A DNA stretch of 64,000 nt from an uncultured Methanoregula sp. (GTDB taxonomy: Archaea; Halobacteriota; Methanomicrobia; Methanomicrobiales; Methanospirillaceae). Under the pieces are notes generated by a model that saw only the letters and a program-made list of their open reading frames with translations, ran no database searches and was not told the origin of the DNA. The position numbers were made by a program, and so were the translations under genes. The DNA is taken from the NCBI RefSeq assembly GCF_963678795.1, contig NZ_OY787453.1:1550001-1614000 (forward strand). The letters are read 5' to 3'. This document shows, piece after piece, positions 35,001 through 42,937 of the stretch (its first letter is position 1; each line of letters opens with the position of its first letter).

Positions 35001-35196
35001 TTCGGAGGGTACAATGGCGATTACCGCCTCAGACGACAAGACTCTGAAAGTCTGGGATATTATATCCGGAACAATGGTTGCTGAATATACAGGTGAGACA
35101 AATATTATCGCTTGTGGTTGTACAAATTTCCACAATTCTGTTATCGCAGGGGATATTAGGGGCCGGGTACATCTTCTCCGGCTTGTGGGGGGATAG
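28588..35196 (+). CDS. Giant DUF4062 - STAND NTPase - WD40 protein 1
   Basis: The 2202-residue protein has an N-terminal DUF4062 domain (VSIFISSTFNDMHAERDYLV, VDIDLRWGVTEEDA). The NACHT/STAND-type NTPase has Walker A APGGMGKT near residue 350 and Walker B-like IIVIDSVNQLES near 450. A helical relay region runs to about 840, followed by about 31 WD40 repeats of some 42 residues each (GH...V...AVTPDG...SGS.D.TLKVWDL), enough for about four beta-propellers. The layout is that of animal TEP1/NWD1 and plant and bacterial STAND sensors: propellers probably bind a trigger and the DUF4062 domain is the likely effector. Several neighbouring repeats are almost identical at DNA level (33181-33432). A paralogue follows directly. 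Confidence 0.92.
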   Translation: MSTSWKTVSIFISSTFNDMHAERDYLVKRVFPELREWCGKRKLRLVDIDLRWGVTEEDATRHKNVVKVCLDRIDACRPFFLCFLGQRRGWVPDKGDVSKETCETYNDLKDWLGNVSVTELEILHAAINPLNDKDRAQYSFFYLRDDSYLKDLPVDPPLTRKTYTNEGIPDQNERVRADTELALWRDQKIPATDRPVHHYSATWNENASTPELRIPLQCPSSNPVNQKQWQNLWKTEAGIEVADLDIEKHPELAEKAQIFNETLSQGRLGNFTSDGKPLSGIILDDLKRAIEERYPEHCEIPEESDLQKELDQQEQFLHLNSEGFIERTGDFDQLDAYADGDSRNLFVLTAPGGMGKTMLLANWINHYRRKTEGEEVALFYRFIGASDRSTTVDSLLRYLLKEIKENARLFEDEIPNDPEELWKKWLELLEKIGRKKKIIIVIDSVNQLESRLSDLRWVQRQMPWGIKTIISFKRDGDDAEKFHSQLTESTSATLAEVKPFTNAEDQRAIITAYLSQYLKELDESRIAELIAVPGAVNPLFLKIVLSELRVFGTFTNIGEKIRKDFGTTPVSAFGAVLRRLENDPSYSQDELNWAVPFLFGMISHARQGLSEEELICLFQQEMERENLKKERDAVQDSIRLILRQVRPFLAVRDGRHDFFYESFRLAAIDRYEGDDKEPNQHVSMEWHRGLAEYFEGLPVWVSQKENRPTLRRAAELSYHLSWAGKIDHLADLILEYELLESIIFGMGPHAAIENISLVLTPPVHPESIINPDRNDVLRLIRGALRLSAHVLVQKPDQLPGQLAGRLRGLPKPDVRKFVDHLDRFDRYPWLRPITPTLTSPGGPLVRTLTGHTDPVLAVGISPDGDRAASVSGNFMELTKCSLKLWDLEKGQELASVKCFIDSDNAVDMTPDARRMVTGSYNKTLKVWDLDTGRILHTLAGHSNTVRAIAITPDGNLAVSGSKDNTLKVWDLESGRLIHTLQGHTDSVWSVAVTPDGHLAVSVSDDNTMKIWDLKTARELANLAGHTGSITAVAMSPDGRKAISASDDRTLKIWDLVGYRILHTLTGHTEAVISVAVTPDGNRAVSVSEDNTMIIWDMETGRKLVALENGPTQSMKEIRAIAVTPDGRCAISISKEKTLTVWDLGLVRKRFKLSGHTEAVTTLAVDGRRIVSGSEDKTLIVWNLESGQIIHTLSGHTGSVLKVALIPDGHRAVSVSDDKTIKVWDLETGRIIHTLSVHPTAVTAMTVDGRQIVSGSEDKTLTVWDLESGRIRHILTGHTGLVRGVALTPDGRRAVSGSSDKTLKVWDLVSGRLLHTLSGHTGSILGVAVMPDGQRAVSVSEDKTLKIWDLKTGRELANLAGLTDSMTAAAISPEGRKVLSGSFDMNVKVWDAETGRLLHTLSGHTDIITEITVTPDGHRAVTGSVDGTQRVWDIENGWELGTLESDFSRYNPEITGVTITSDGRRVVSGSRDNTLKVWDMESGRELTILAGHTSGIKALAVTPDGRQVISASDDRTLKAWDLVSGRLLHTFSSHTDSVIGAAVTPDGRRAVSGSRDKTLKVWDLVSGRLLHTLSSHTDSVLEVAVTPDGRRAISGSRDKTLKVWDLVSGRLLHTLSGHTSEVSALAVTPDGRYGISASDDQTLKVWDLMTGQVLHTLAGHTSRVSAIAVTKDSCRVVSGSVDMALKVWDLETGREIATLAGHIHSVTAIALISDTRQVVSRSKDKSLKIRDLESGRLLHTLFGHMDEVTALAVTPDGRRAISGSRDKTLKIWDLVSGRLLHTLSGHLEEVTDVCVTPDGHHIISVSEDAKLIIWDPDTGQICHTLPGHFSGFMNVKKEIALTPDGHRAISGSYDTLNIWDLNTAGEIVPFTGHKDKVTALVISPDGHQAVSGSRDNTLKVWDLETGRLLHTLTGHTGSINGVEVTPDGLRAISVSDDKTLKVWDMEYGKEILSLSDNSSRLTDWKKSVTLTPDGRRAISLSLDDSMEIWDLKSGHKLATLSGHTKTVLAVAITPDGCRAISSSRDKTLKVWDLKSGQDLTTLHGHTDSVTGVIVTPDGRLAISRSMDQTLKVWDLESGRILHTLSGHTGWITGMAVTPDGSRVVSGSDDTTLKVWDLESGRILHTLSGHTKGVTDVAVTSEGTMAITASDDKTLKVWDIISGTMVAEYTGETNIIACGCTNFHNSVIAGDIRGRVHLLRLVGG

Positions 35197-35239
35197 GATA
35201 TCTTTGAATAAGGTATTCAGTAATAACCTCCGAATTTGA

Positions 35240-35320
35240 TTATCTTCTCCCCACCACCACCGTCACATTATCCTGGCTCCCGCACTCGAGCGCTTTGTCA
35301 ACCAGCCGGTCACGCACCAT
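35240..35320 (-). pseudogene. Fossil 3' end of a PP2C phosphatase gene
   Basis: The minus strand reads RDRLVDKALECGSQDNVTVV to a TAA at 35240. The intact PP2C gene at 42181 ends CDRLIEKALESGSEDNVTVV in the same orientation. The position after giant gene 1 mirrors that of the intact PP2C after giant gene 2. Only about 27 codons survive. Confidence 0.75.
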
Positions 35321-35347
35321 AACCGGGTCTCATCTATGGGCCCGGAA

Positions 35348-35892
35348 TAAAATCCTATTACTTTTATACTCCCCAGACTTTATTTCAAGTATCCATGTCC
35401 ACATCCTGGCAGACCGTCAGCGTCTTCATCAGCAGCACGTTCAACGACATGCATGCCGAGCGGGACTATCTCGTGAAACGGGTATTTCCCGAGCTGCGGG
35501 AATGGTGCGGGAAGCGGAAACTGCGACTGGTGGATATTGACCTGCGCTGGGGTGTCACGGAAGAGGATGCAACCCGGCACAAGAATGTGGTCAAAGTATG
35601 CCTCGACCGGATCGATGCATGCCGGCCATTTTTTCTCTGTTTTTTGGGGCAGCGGCGGGGATGGGTACCGGATAAAGGAGATGTCTCAAAAGAGACGTGT
35701 GAAACTTATAACGACCTGAAAGATTGGCTCGGGAATGTCTCAGTCACAGAACTGGAGATTCTCCATGCTGCAATAAATCCCCTGAATGATAAAGACAGGG
35801 CACAATATTCGTTCTTTTACCTGCGGGACGATTCGTATCTCAAAGACCTGCCCGTGGATCCGCCGCTTACCCGGAAAACGTACACAAATGAG
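35348..35892 (+). repeat. Duplicated 545-bp segment, copy 2
   Basis: Partner of 28541-29085, with four mismatches in 545 positions. The segment begins right after the PP2C fossil and a short unique stretch, and ends inside codon 166 of giant gene 2. Confidence 0.9.
35362..35369 (+). promoter_or_regulatory. TATA box for giant WD40 gene 2
   Basis: TTTTATAC at the same distance (centre about 30 bases) from ATG 35395 as in copy 1, so the two genes should have identical core promoters. Confidence 0.6.
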
Positions 35893-38800
35893 AGTATCCT
35901 AGATCAAAACGAACGGGAACTCGCTAACAGGGAATTGAAAAGCTGGCGTGATGAAAAGATTCCTGCAATAAATCGCCCTGTTCATCGTTATTTTGCAACG
36001 TGGAATGTTAATGAGTCAACGCCGGAATTAAGAATTCCCCTCCAGTGCCCATCATCTAGTCTGCCAAACCAGGAGCAGTGGCGAAAGATCTGGAAGACCG
36101 AAGCGGGGATAGATGTACCGGATCTGGATATTGAAAATGATCCGGAACTTACCCGGTGGGCGCTGGAGTTCAATGAGTCCCTGTCCCGTGGCAGGTTGGG
36201 CAATTTTACCTCAGAAGGAAAACCACTCAGCGAGATTATTCTTGATGACCTGAAACGGGCAATTGAGGAGCGATACCCAGATCATCGTGAAATTCCGGAA
36301 GAGTCCGGTCTCCAGATAGAACTCGACCAGCAGGAGCAGTTCCTGCAGCTGAATCTCGACGGATTCATCGAACGGACCGGAGATTTCGATGCGCTGGATG
36401 CATATGCAGATGGAGACTCCCGGAATCTCTTTGTTCTTACTGCCCCCGGCGGCATGGGCAAGACGATGCTTCTTGCCAACTGGATCAATCATCATCAGAG
36501 AAAAAACGATGGAAAAGATCTCTCTCTCTTTTACAGGTTTATCGGTGCTAGCGATCGTTCAACCACCGTAGATTCTGTTATACGTCACCTCCTCCGCGAA
36601 ATGAAGGAGAATGCCGGACTCTTTGATGATGAGATCGTGGCGGAACCGGAAGAACTCCGGGTGGCATGGCCGGCAATCCTTGAAAAAGTTGGCAATCAAC
36701 AGAAAACAATCATCGTCATTGACGGAGTCAACCAGCTTGAGTCCGGATTGACCGATCTCCGCTGGGTTCCACATAAGTTACCGCATGGGATTAAATTGAT
36801 TATCAGTTTTAAACGGGACGGGGATGATGCGGAAAAAATCTGTAAACAATTCGCCGGGAGTACATCGGTAATTTTAGCAGAAGTCAAACCCTTCACGAAT
36901 GCCGATGATAAGAAGGCTCTGATCACTGCGTACCTCGGCCAGTTCCTCAAGGAACTTGATAACGCCCGGATCGCTGAATTAATTGCAGTTCCGGGTGCCA
37001 TGAACCCGCTCTTTCTGAAAATTGTCCTTTCAGAATTAAGGGTATTTGGTGCGTTTACGAATCTTGGTGATAAAATCCGCGATGATTTTGGTACTACCCC
37101 CATGTCGGCATTTAGTGCGGTACTTCGCCGGCTGGAGAATGATCCTTCGTATTCCACTGTTGACCCTAGGATTGCGGTTCCGTTGCTCTTTGGTCTCCTT
37201 TCCCATGCCCGCTACGGGTTATCGGAAGAAGAGCTCATCGATCTCTTCCAGCAGGAATTTAACCAGAAAAAAACACCGGGAGCGAAAGAGGATTCGAAAG
37301 ATACAATCCGACTAATCCTCCGACAGGTACGGTCTTTCCTTGCATTACGTGTGGGGAGGTTTGATTTCTTCTACGAGAGTTTCCGGATCGCGTCGATTCA
37401 CCGTTATGAAGTGGATGACAAGAAGCAAAACGGGCGGGTGTCATCATACTGGCACCGATCTCTCGCAGATTATTTTGAAAATCTTCCGGTCTGGATCTCT
37501 GAAAAAGAAAATCTCCCGACAATCCGTCGGGCTGCGGAGCTGCCTTACCACTTAGCATGGGCTGGTAAAGAGGACCATCTTGCTGATCTGATCCTTGAGT
37601 ATGAACTCATTGAGTCAATTGTTTTCGGTATCGGGCCGCAGGAGGCTATTGAAGATATTTCATTCATTCTGTCACCTCTGGCACAGTATGAAAACGAGGC
37701 TGCCCCCGGTAAAATGAATGCAATAAAACTGATCCAGAGTGGAATCAGCCTTTCGGCTCATGTGCTCATGCAAAATCCAAATCAGCTCCCAAGTCAGCTT
37801 GTCGGACGGTTGCTTGGATCAGAAAATCCTGTCATAATGGAATTTATCGGGCGACTAAACCGGTTTAACCGATACGCATGGCTTCGCCCGATAACTCCTG
37901 CATTTACTCAACCAGGGGGATCGCTCGTTCGTACTCTTAATGATAGTACCTGTTATGTTCAATCTCTCGCTGTGACCAATAACGGGAGATGGGCGGTGTC
38001 TGGGTCATACAATACACTGAAAGCATGGGATCTTATGACTGGAACCTGTTTACGGACCATGGAATGCGATAGTCCGATTCATGCAATATCGGTAACACAG
38101 GATGGACAGATTGCAATCACGGGATCCGATGATCACACACTCAGGGTATGGGAACTCGTAACCGGAATTCAAATTAAAAAACTTGTTGGGCATACGGGGT
38201 GGGTCAATGTTGTGGCGGTTACGGAAGATGGTAACCGTGCTATCTCAGGGTCAGCGGATAAGACCATGAGAGTGTGGGATCTAAAGAGTGGTCAGTTAGT
38301 CTATACATTCACGGGTCACACCGGTGCTGTGAAAACCGTTGCAGTAACAATTGATGGAAAAATTGCGATCTCTGGATCAGAAATTCACGAATCAAAAACA
38401 GTTGATATCGATAAAATAATAACCGGGCAGGCGGGTTTCCAGAATTTTTCCATCAATAAAGGCGCACTCAAAGCAGTATTTGTGACCCGCAACGGTTATC
38501 GGGCGATCTCAGAATCTGAGGATAAGTCCCTGATGCTTTGGGATGTTGAGACCAGGCAAAAACTCGCTCATCTAGTTGGTGTTACTCCCTTAACCCTTGA
38601 CATTATTATCACATCGGACGATCTTCGGGCAATATCTGCATCATCAGAAAATTCCTTGAAAGTATGGGACATAAAAACCGGCCAAGTACTCATTGATCTC
38701 TTGGGCCATACAAAAGAAGTGACCTCAGTCACGATGACTCCCGACAATCGTTTGATAGTATCTGGTTCATCAGATAAGACTCTGAAGGTCTGGGATTTAG

Positions 38801-41800
38801 ATACCGGCAGGGCTCTTGAATCGTTTGATAACAATTCTTCCGGGGTTACTTCAGTTGCTATAACTCCTGATGGTCAATTTGTGATTTCCGGATTAAATGA
38901 TGGGACATTAAATGTATGGGACAGAGCAACGGGAGAGTGTGTTTGGACAAATGTCGGGCATACAAACGCGATTCTTGCAGTTGCTGTGACATTAGACGGA
39001 CGACGGGTTATCAGCGGATCAGAAGATAAGACAATAAAAGTATGGGATCGGAAGAGTGGTCGGGTCCTTTTCACGTTCAATGGTCATTCGGATAAGATAA
39101 TTTCCATCGCAATAACGCCAGATTGTCGCAGAGCGATTTCGGGATCTGCTGATACAACATTGAAAGTATGGGATTTAATTGACGGGGAGGAGATTATCAC
39201 ACTTGTGGGCCATGAAGATTGGGTGACCGAAGTAGCGGTAACCCATGATAGCCGTTATGCGATCTCCGGATCCAGAGATAACACAATCCGGACATGGAAT
39301 TTGGAAACGGGTGAAGAACTGGCATCCTATACGAATACCGGTGATGTCCTCAACAAGACATCGGAGATAAAAAACAAAAAGATCGATATACCCGATAAAG
39401 GTACATCACCTTTGAAAGTATGGAACCTTGAAACGGGGAAATGTATCAAATCACTTACGGGCCATACTGCGGATATAATAGCGGTGGGAATAACCCATAA
39501 CAGTCAACAAGCAATATCAATATCATTTGATAAAATTGTGAAAATCTGGGACCTAAAGAGCTTTCAAAATCTTGCAACATTGAAATGTAAAGATGATGAT
39601 GATGATGATTCGATATTATGCATTGCATCGTCAAAAGACGGCGATCTGTATTTTTCAGGATCACGTGCAGGTTTTCTTAAGGGATATGATAAATATTCAG
39701 GTGAAATTTTTTGTAAAAAATATTCATCAATGATAAAAACAGTCACTTTGACACCTGATGAAAAAAAGGTCGTTTTTGGGATGAATGACAACACCCTGAA
39801 AGTCTGGGATCTCATAACGGATCAGGAACTTGCCTCACTCACGGGTCACGCCAATCATGTCAATGCTGTAGCAGTTACACCGGATGGATCTCAGATTATC
39901 TCCGGATCAAGCGACAACACCCTGAAAGTCTGGGATCTCGGAACCTATCACGAACTTGCTTCACTCAAGGGTCACGCCAATCATGTCAATGCTGTAGCAG
40001 TTACACCGGATGGATCTCAGGTTATCTCCGGATCAAGCGACAACACCCTGAAAGTCTGGGATCTCGGAACCTATCACGAACTTGCCTCACTTACGGGTCA
40101 CGCCAATCATGTCAATGCTGTAGCAGTTACACCGGATGGATCTCAGGTTATCTCCGGATCAAGCGACAACACCCTGAAAGTCTGGGATCTCGGAACCTAT
40201 CACGAACTTGCCTCACTTACGGGTCACGCTAATCATGTCAATGCTATAGCAGTTACACCGGATGGATCTCAGGTTATCTCCGGATCAAGCGACAACACCC
40301 TGAAAGTCTGGGATCTCGGAACCTATCACGAACTTGCCTCACTCACGGGTCACGCTGATCATGTCAATGCTGTAGCAGTTACACCGGATGGATCTCAGGT
40401 TATCTCCGGATCAAGCGACAACACCCTGAAAGTCTGGGATCTGAAAAATTTTCGAATGTACAATTATGAGATACCCGAAAGGATGAACGTTTCAGTTGCA
40501 CTAGCACCGGATGGTCAATTGGCCTTATTTTACCAGCAATATCAGGGAATCTCACAGGTCTGGAATTTTTCCAGAGGCTCACACTCACTGAACCTTGATA
40601 GCGGTACAGATGGTTTTGTTACAGTAGCAATAACATCAGATGGCCATCATGCTGTTTCCGCATCAGATAATCTTAAAGTCTGGGATCTTTCTGAAGGATT
40701 ACGCGATCAGAATGATCAGGGAACTCATCATTTCGTAACAGATTTAGCAATAACTGCGGATGGCCGGTTCACCATATCGGGTTCTTGGGACAATACAATT
40801 AAAATTTGGGACATTATGACCGGGGAATGCATCAAAACTTTAAAAGGTCATAGGGAGGGGATTAAGGTCATAGCCCTGACTGCAGATGGAAGGTCCGTTG
40901 TATCAATATCAATGAGTTCTACCATTAAAGTATGGGATCTCATGACCGGAGTATGCAAACAAACATGGAACACAAAAACGGATAACGTAAAGAAATCTCC
41001 ATGGGAAACATATTTCGCGATTACTCCCGATGGACAGTTGGCTGTATCAGGGTGTTGCGATGAACTTAAGGTTTGGGACATAAGTACTGGAATGTGCCTC
41101 AGTACCAAGAGTTACCTGCGAGTAATTCCACATAATAAAGCGGATGATTTTGATTTAACGCCGTTCTTAACCATTGATGCTGTGGCAATAAGCTTTGATG
41201 GGAAGTTCGTTGTATGGGGTCTTGAGGGAAGACTAAAAATCTGGGATCTCACAACAGGGATGTGTGTTTCGCGGGAACGCACCAGACATACAGAAAAAAT
41301 AAGTGTGATCGCCTTTACTCCGGATGGCAAGTTTGTTCTATCGGGTTCCAGAGACAATACAATTAAGATCTGGACTATTGAGACAGGGACATGTACCAGG
41401 ACGCTTATTGGTCATTTAGACGGTATTAATTACATTGCGATTACACCAGATGGACAGTTCGCTGTTTCTGCTTCTCTGGATAAAACACTGAAAGTCTGGG
41501 ACCTTGCAACAGGAACATGCAAGCGAACAATGGTTGGCCATGAGCGCGAAATAATCATAGTAAGAATAACTCCAGATGGAAAGTTCATTATATCAGTGGC
41601 AAGGGATTCATTCCTGAAGATATGGGATTTTAAAACAGGTAAGTGTCTCATTACATTCTACGGAGAAGAAAACTATTCGGGGTGCTGTATCTCAGACACA
41701 TTTACGATTGTTACCGGGGGGGAGAAAGGCGTAACAATCTTACGACCTGAAGGGATTGTTCCAGAAATTCCGTTTGTAACCGCCGTTGAGAGAAAGGGAG

Positions 41801-41994
41801 ATAAATTAAGTGCAAAGTGCATTTTCTGTCAGGAAATATCTGATATCACTAAAGCTAACATCAGAGATAATTTCATCTGCCCGGTATGTGGAGGATTGAT
41901 GAAAGTAAATGTATTCGTATCTAAAAAACACCGTGATTCACAATATTCTCTAAAACATTTTCTCCCTCTTGTTTCCGAAGAGATCGTCAATTAA
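35395..41994 (+). CDS. Giant DUF4062 - STAND NTPase - WD40 protein 2 with C-terminal zinc ribbon
   Basis: The 2199-residue paralogue has the same layout as protein 1: DUF4062 (identical over residues 21-164), NTPase with APGGMGKT near residue 350 and IIVIDGVNQLES, a helical relay and about 29 WD40 repeats. It differs in three ways. Five repeats (39829-40458) are near-perfect 126-bp tandem copies. Several repeats are divergent or interrupted (near 38380-38480 and 39340-39420). After the last propeller the protein ends in a short zinc-ribbon-like module with CIFC and CPVC pairs, absent from protein 1. Base composition is more AT-rich than in protein 1. The role is inferred as a triggered conflict ATPase; the different propellers suggest different triggers. 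Confidence 0.92.
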   Translation: MSTSWQTVSVFISSTFNDMHAERDYLVKRVFPELREWCGKRKLRLVDIDLRWGVTEEDATRHKNVVKVCLDRIDACRPFFLCFLGQRRGWVPDKGDVSKETCETYNDLKDWLGNVSVTELEILHAAINPLNDKDRAQYSFFYLRDDSYLKDLPVDPPLTRKTYTNESILDQNERELANRELKSWRDEKIPAINRPVHRYFATWNVNESTPELRIPLQCPSSSLPNQEQWRKIWKTEAGIDVPDLDIENDPELTRWALEFNESLSRGRLGNFTSEGKPLSEIILDDLKRAIEERYPDHREIPEESGLQIELDQQEQFLQLNLDGFIERTGDFDALDAYADGDSRNLFVLTAPGGMGKTMLLANWINHHQRKNDGKDLSLFYRFIGASDRSTTVDSVIRHLLREMKENAGLFDDEIVAEPEELRVAWPAILEKVGNQQKTIIVIDGVNQLESGLTDLRWVPHKLPHGIKLIISFKRDGDDAEKICKQFAGSTSVILAEVKPFTNADDKKALITAYLGQFLKELDNARIAELIAVPGAMNPLFLKIVLSELRVFGAFTNLGDKIRDDFGTTPMSAFSAVLRRLENDPSYSTVDPRIAVPLLFGLLSHARYGLSEEELIDLFQQEFNQKKTPGAKEDSKDTIRLILRQVRSFLALRVGRFDFFYESFRIASIHRYEVDDKKQNGRVSSYWHRSLADYFENLPVWISEKENLPTIRRAAELPYHLAWAGKEDHLADLILEYELIESIVFGIGPQEAIEDISFILSPLAQYENEAAPGKMNAIKLIQSGISLSAHVLMQNPNQLPSQLVGRLLGSENPVIMEFIGRLNRFNRYAWLRPITPAFTQPGGSLVRTLNDSTCYVQSLAVTNNGRWAVSGSYNTLKAWDLMTGTCLRTMECDSPIHAISVTQDGQIAITGSDDHTLRVWELVTGIQIKKLVGHTGWVNVVAVTEDGNRAISGSADKTMRVWDLKSGQLVYTFTGHTGAVKTVAVTIDGKIAISGSEIHESKTVDIDKIITGQAGFQNFSINKGALKAVFVTRNGYRAISESEDKSLMLWDVETRQKLAHLVGVTPLTLDIIITSDDLRAISASSENSLKVWDIKTGQVLIDLLGHTKEVTSVTMTPDNRLIVSGSSDKTLKVWDLDTGRALESFDNNSSGVTSVAITPDGQFVISGLNDGTLNVWDRATGECVWTNVGHTNAILAVAVTLDGRRVISGSEDKTIKVWDRKSGRVLFTFNGHSDKIISIAITPDCRRAISGSADTTLKVWDLIDGEEIITLVGHEDWVTEVAVTHDSRYAISGSRDNTIRTWNLETGEELASYTNTGDVLNKTSEIKNKKIDIPDKGTSPLKVWNLETGKCIKSLTGHTADIIAVGITHNSQQAISISFDKIVKIWDLKSFQNLATLKCKDDDDDDSILCIASSKDGDLYFSGSRAGFLKGYDKYSGEIFCKKYSSMIKTVTLTPDEKKVVFGMNDNTLKVWDLITDQELASLTGHANHVNAVAVTPDGSQIISGSSDNTLKVWDLGTYHELASLKGHANHVNAVAVTPDGSQVISGSSDNTLKVWDLGTYHELASLTGHANHVNAVAVTPDGSQVISGSSDNTLKVWDLGTYHELASLTGHANHVNAIAVTPDGSQVISGSSDNTLKVWDLGTYHELASLTGHADHVNAVAVTPDGSQVISGSSDNTLKVWDLKNFRMYNYEIPERMNVSVALAPDGQLALFYQQYQGISQVWNFSRGSHSLNLDSGTDGFVTVAITSDGHHAVSASDNLKVWDLSEGLRDQNDQGTHHFVTDLAITADGRFTISGSWDNTIKIWDIMTGECIKTLKGHREGIKVIALTADGRSVVSISMSSTIKVWDLMTGVCKQTWNTKTDNVKKSPWETYFAITPDGQLAVSGCCDELKVWDISTGMCLSTKSYLRVIPHNKADDFDLTPFLTIDAVAISFDGKFVVWGLEGRLKIWDLTTGMCVSRERTRHTEKISVIAFTPDGKFVLSGSRDNTIKIWTIETGTCTRTLIGHLDGINYIAITPDGQFAVSASLDKTLKVWDLATGTCKRTMVGHEREIIIVRITPDGKFIISVARDSFLKIWDFKTGKCLITFYGEENYSGCCISDTFTIVTGGEKGVTILRPEGIVPEIPFVTAVERKGDKLSAKCIFCQEISDITKANIRDNFICPVCGGLMKVNVFVSKKHRDSQYSLKHFLPLVSEEIVN
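39829..40458 (+). repeat. Five tandem 126-bp WD40 repeat units
   Basis: Units begin at about 39829, 39955, 40081, 40207 and 40333. Each encodes ELASLTGHANHVNAVAVTPD and the following SGSSDNTLKVWDL. Differences are limited to a few bases per unit (for example AAGGG for ACGGG in unit 2, AATGCTATAGC in unit 4, CTGATCATG in unit 5). The units are in frame and belong to giant protein 2. Confidence 0.92.
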
Positions 41995-42180
41995 TGGGCA
42001 AAACCTGGAATCAAATCAATCAGTCCGTCTATATCGATTTTCAGGATATTTTCCTTGCATTTCTTGAAAACTAACTTTCATGATTTAGATAGCCCACTCA
42101 ATGTTAGAATACAATTCTAATATCGAATGATATTTTCAGAAGGATAATAGCCATAAGTAATAATTTTGAAAATTCAAATT

Positions 42181-42894
42181 TTATTTCTGAGTCATCACCA
42201 CCGTAACGTTATCCTCGCTCCCGGACTCCAGCGCCTTCTCGATTAGACGGTCGCAGGCCAAAGCCAGATTATCACCACAACCCCGCACAATCTCCCCGAT
42301 CGTTTCCTTCTCCACACTATCATGCAGCCCGTCCGATGACAACAGCAGTACACATTCCCGAAGATCAGCCTCGTAGAAGTCCGGCCGGATATTACTCTCG
42401 GGGTCGCCGAGCGCCTGGAGGATCATGGTCCCGAGCGGGTGGTGCCGGGCCTCCTCGCGGGTGATCTCTCCCATGGCGATGAGGTTCTCGACAACGCTCT
42501 GGTCTTTCGTGTGCCGGACCGTGTCGCCGATAAGGTACGCCCGGCTGTCCCCGATGTTCATGATGCAGGCCTCTCCTTTTTCATCGACAAGGGCTGCGAT
42601 AAGCGTGGTTGCCATGCCGTAACAGTTCCGGTCGGTTTCCGCCTGTCGCTGGATCTCCCCGTGGATAAAGAGGGCCGTCTTTTCAAGCGATGTCTTCGGA
42701 TCGGTAATCCCCTTTTCCACCTCACCCTTCAGGATCTTCAGGGCCATGGCACTTGCCTGCTCGCCGGCCATGTGGCCGCCAAGCCCGTCTGCCACGGCAA
42801 AGAGCCAGAAGTTCCCCACGCGTTCTGCCAGGAATGCATCCTCGTTGTTCTCCCGCAATCCTTTCTCGGACCGGCCATGGTACTGGAGGTTCAT
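42181..42894 (-). CDS. PP2C-type Ser/Thr protein phosphatase
   Basis: The 237-residue protein has all PP2C metal motifs: RENNEDAF, VADGLGGHMAGEQAS, NIGDSRAYL, SSDGLHDS and the C-terminal EDNVTVV. It is a single soluble catalytic domain that removes phosphate from Ser/Thr using Mn or Mg ions. From ATG 42894 it lies 43 bases after the stop of the FtsZ-like gene and is the last gene of the minus-strand operon. A longer frame from 42951 would overlap the FtsZ-like gene. No Ser/Thr kinase gene is visible in this operon, so the substrate kinase must be elsewhere. A fossil of a related phosphatase 3' end lies at 35240. Confidence 0.92.
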   Translation of the reverse strand: MNLQYHGRSEKGLRENNEDAFLAERVGNFWLFAVADGLGGHMAGEQASAMALKILKGEVEKGITDPKTSLEKTALFIHGEIQRQAETDRNCYGMATTLIAALVDEKGEACIMNIGDSRAYLIGDTVRHTKDQSVVENLIAMGEITREEARHHPLGTMILQALGDPESNIRPDFYEADLRECVLLLSSDGLHDSVEKETIGEIVRGCGDNLALACDRLIEKALESGSEDNVTVVMTQK

Positions 42895-42937
42895 GCGATA
42901 ACTCCCGGGAAGTCTTCGATACAGGGAGCACGCACGA

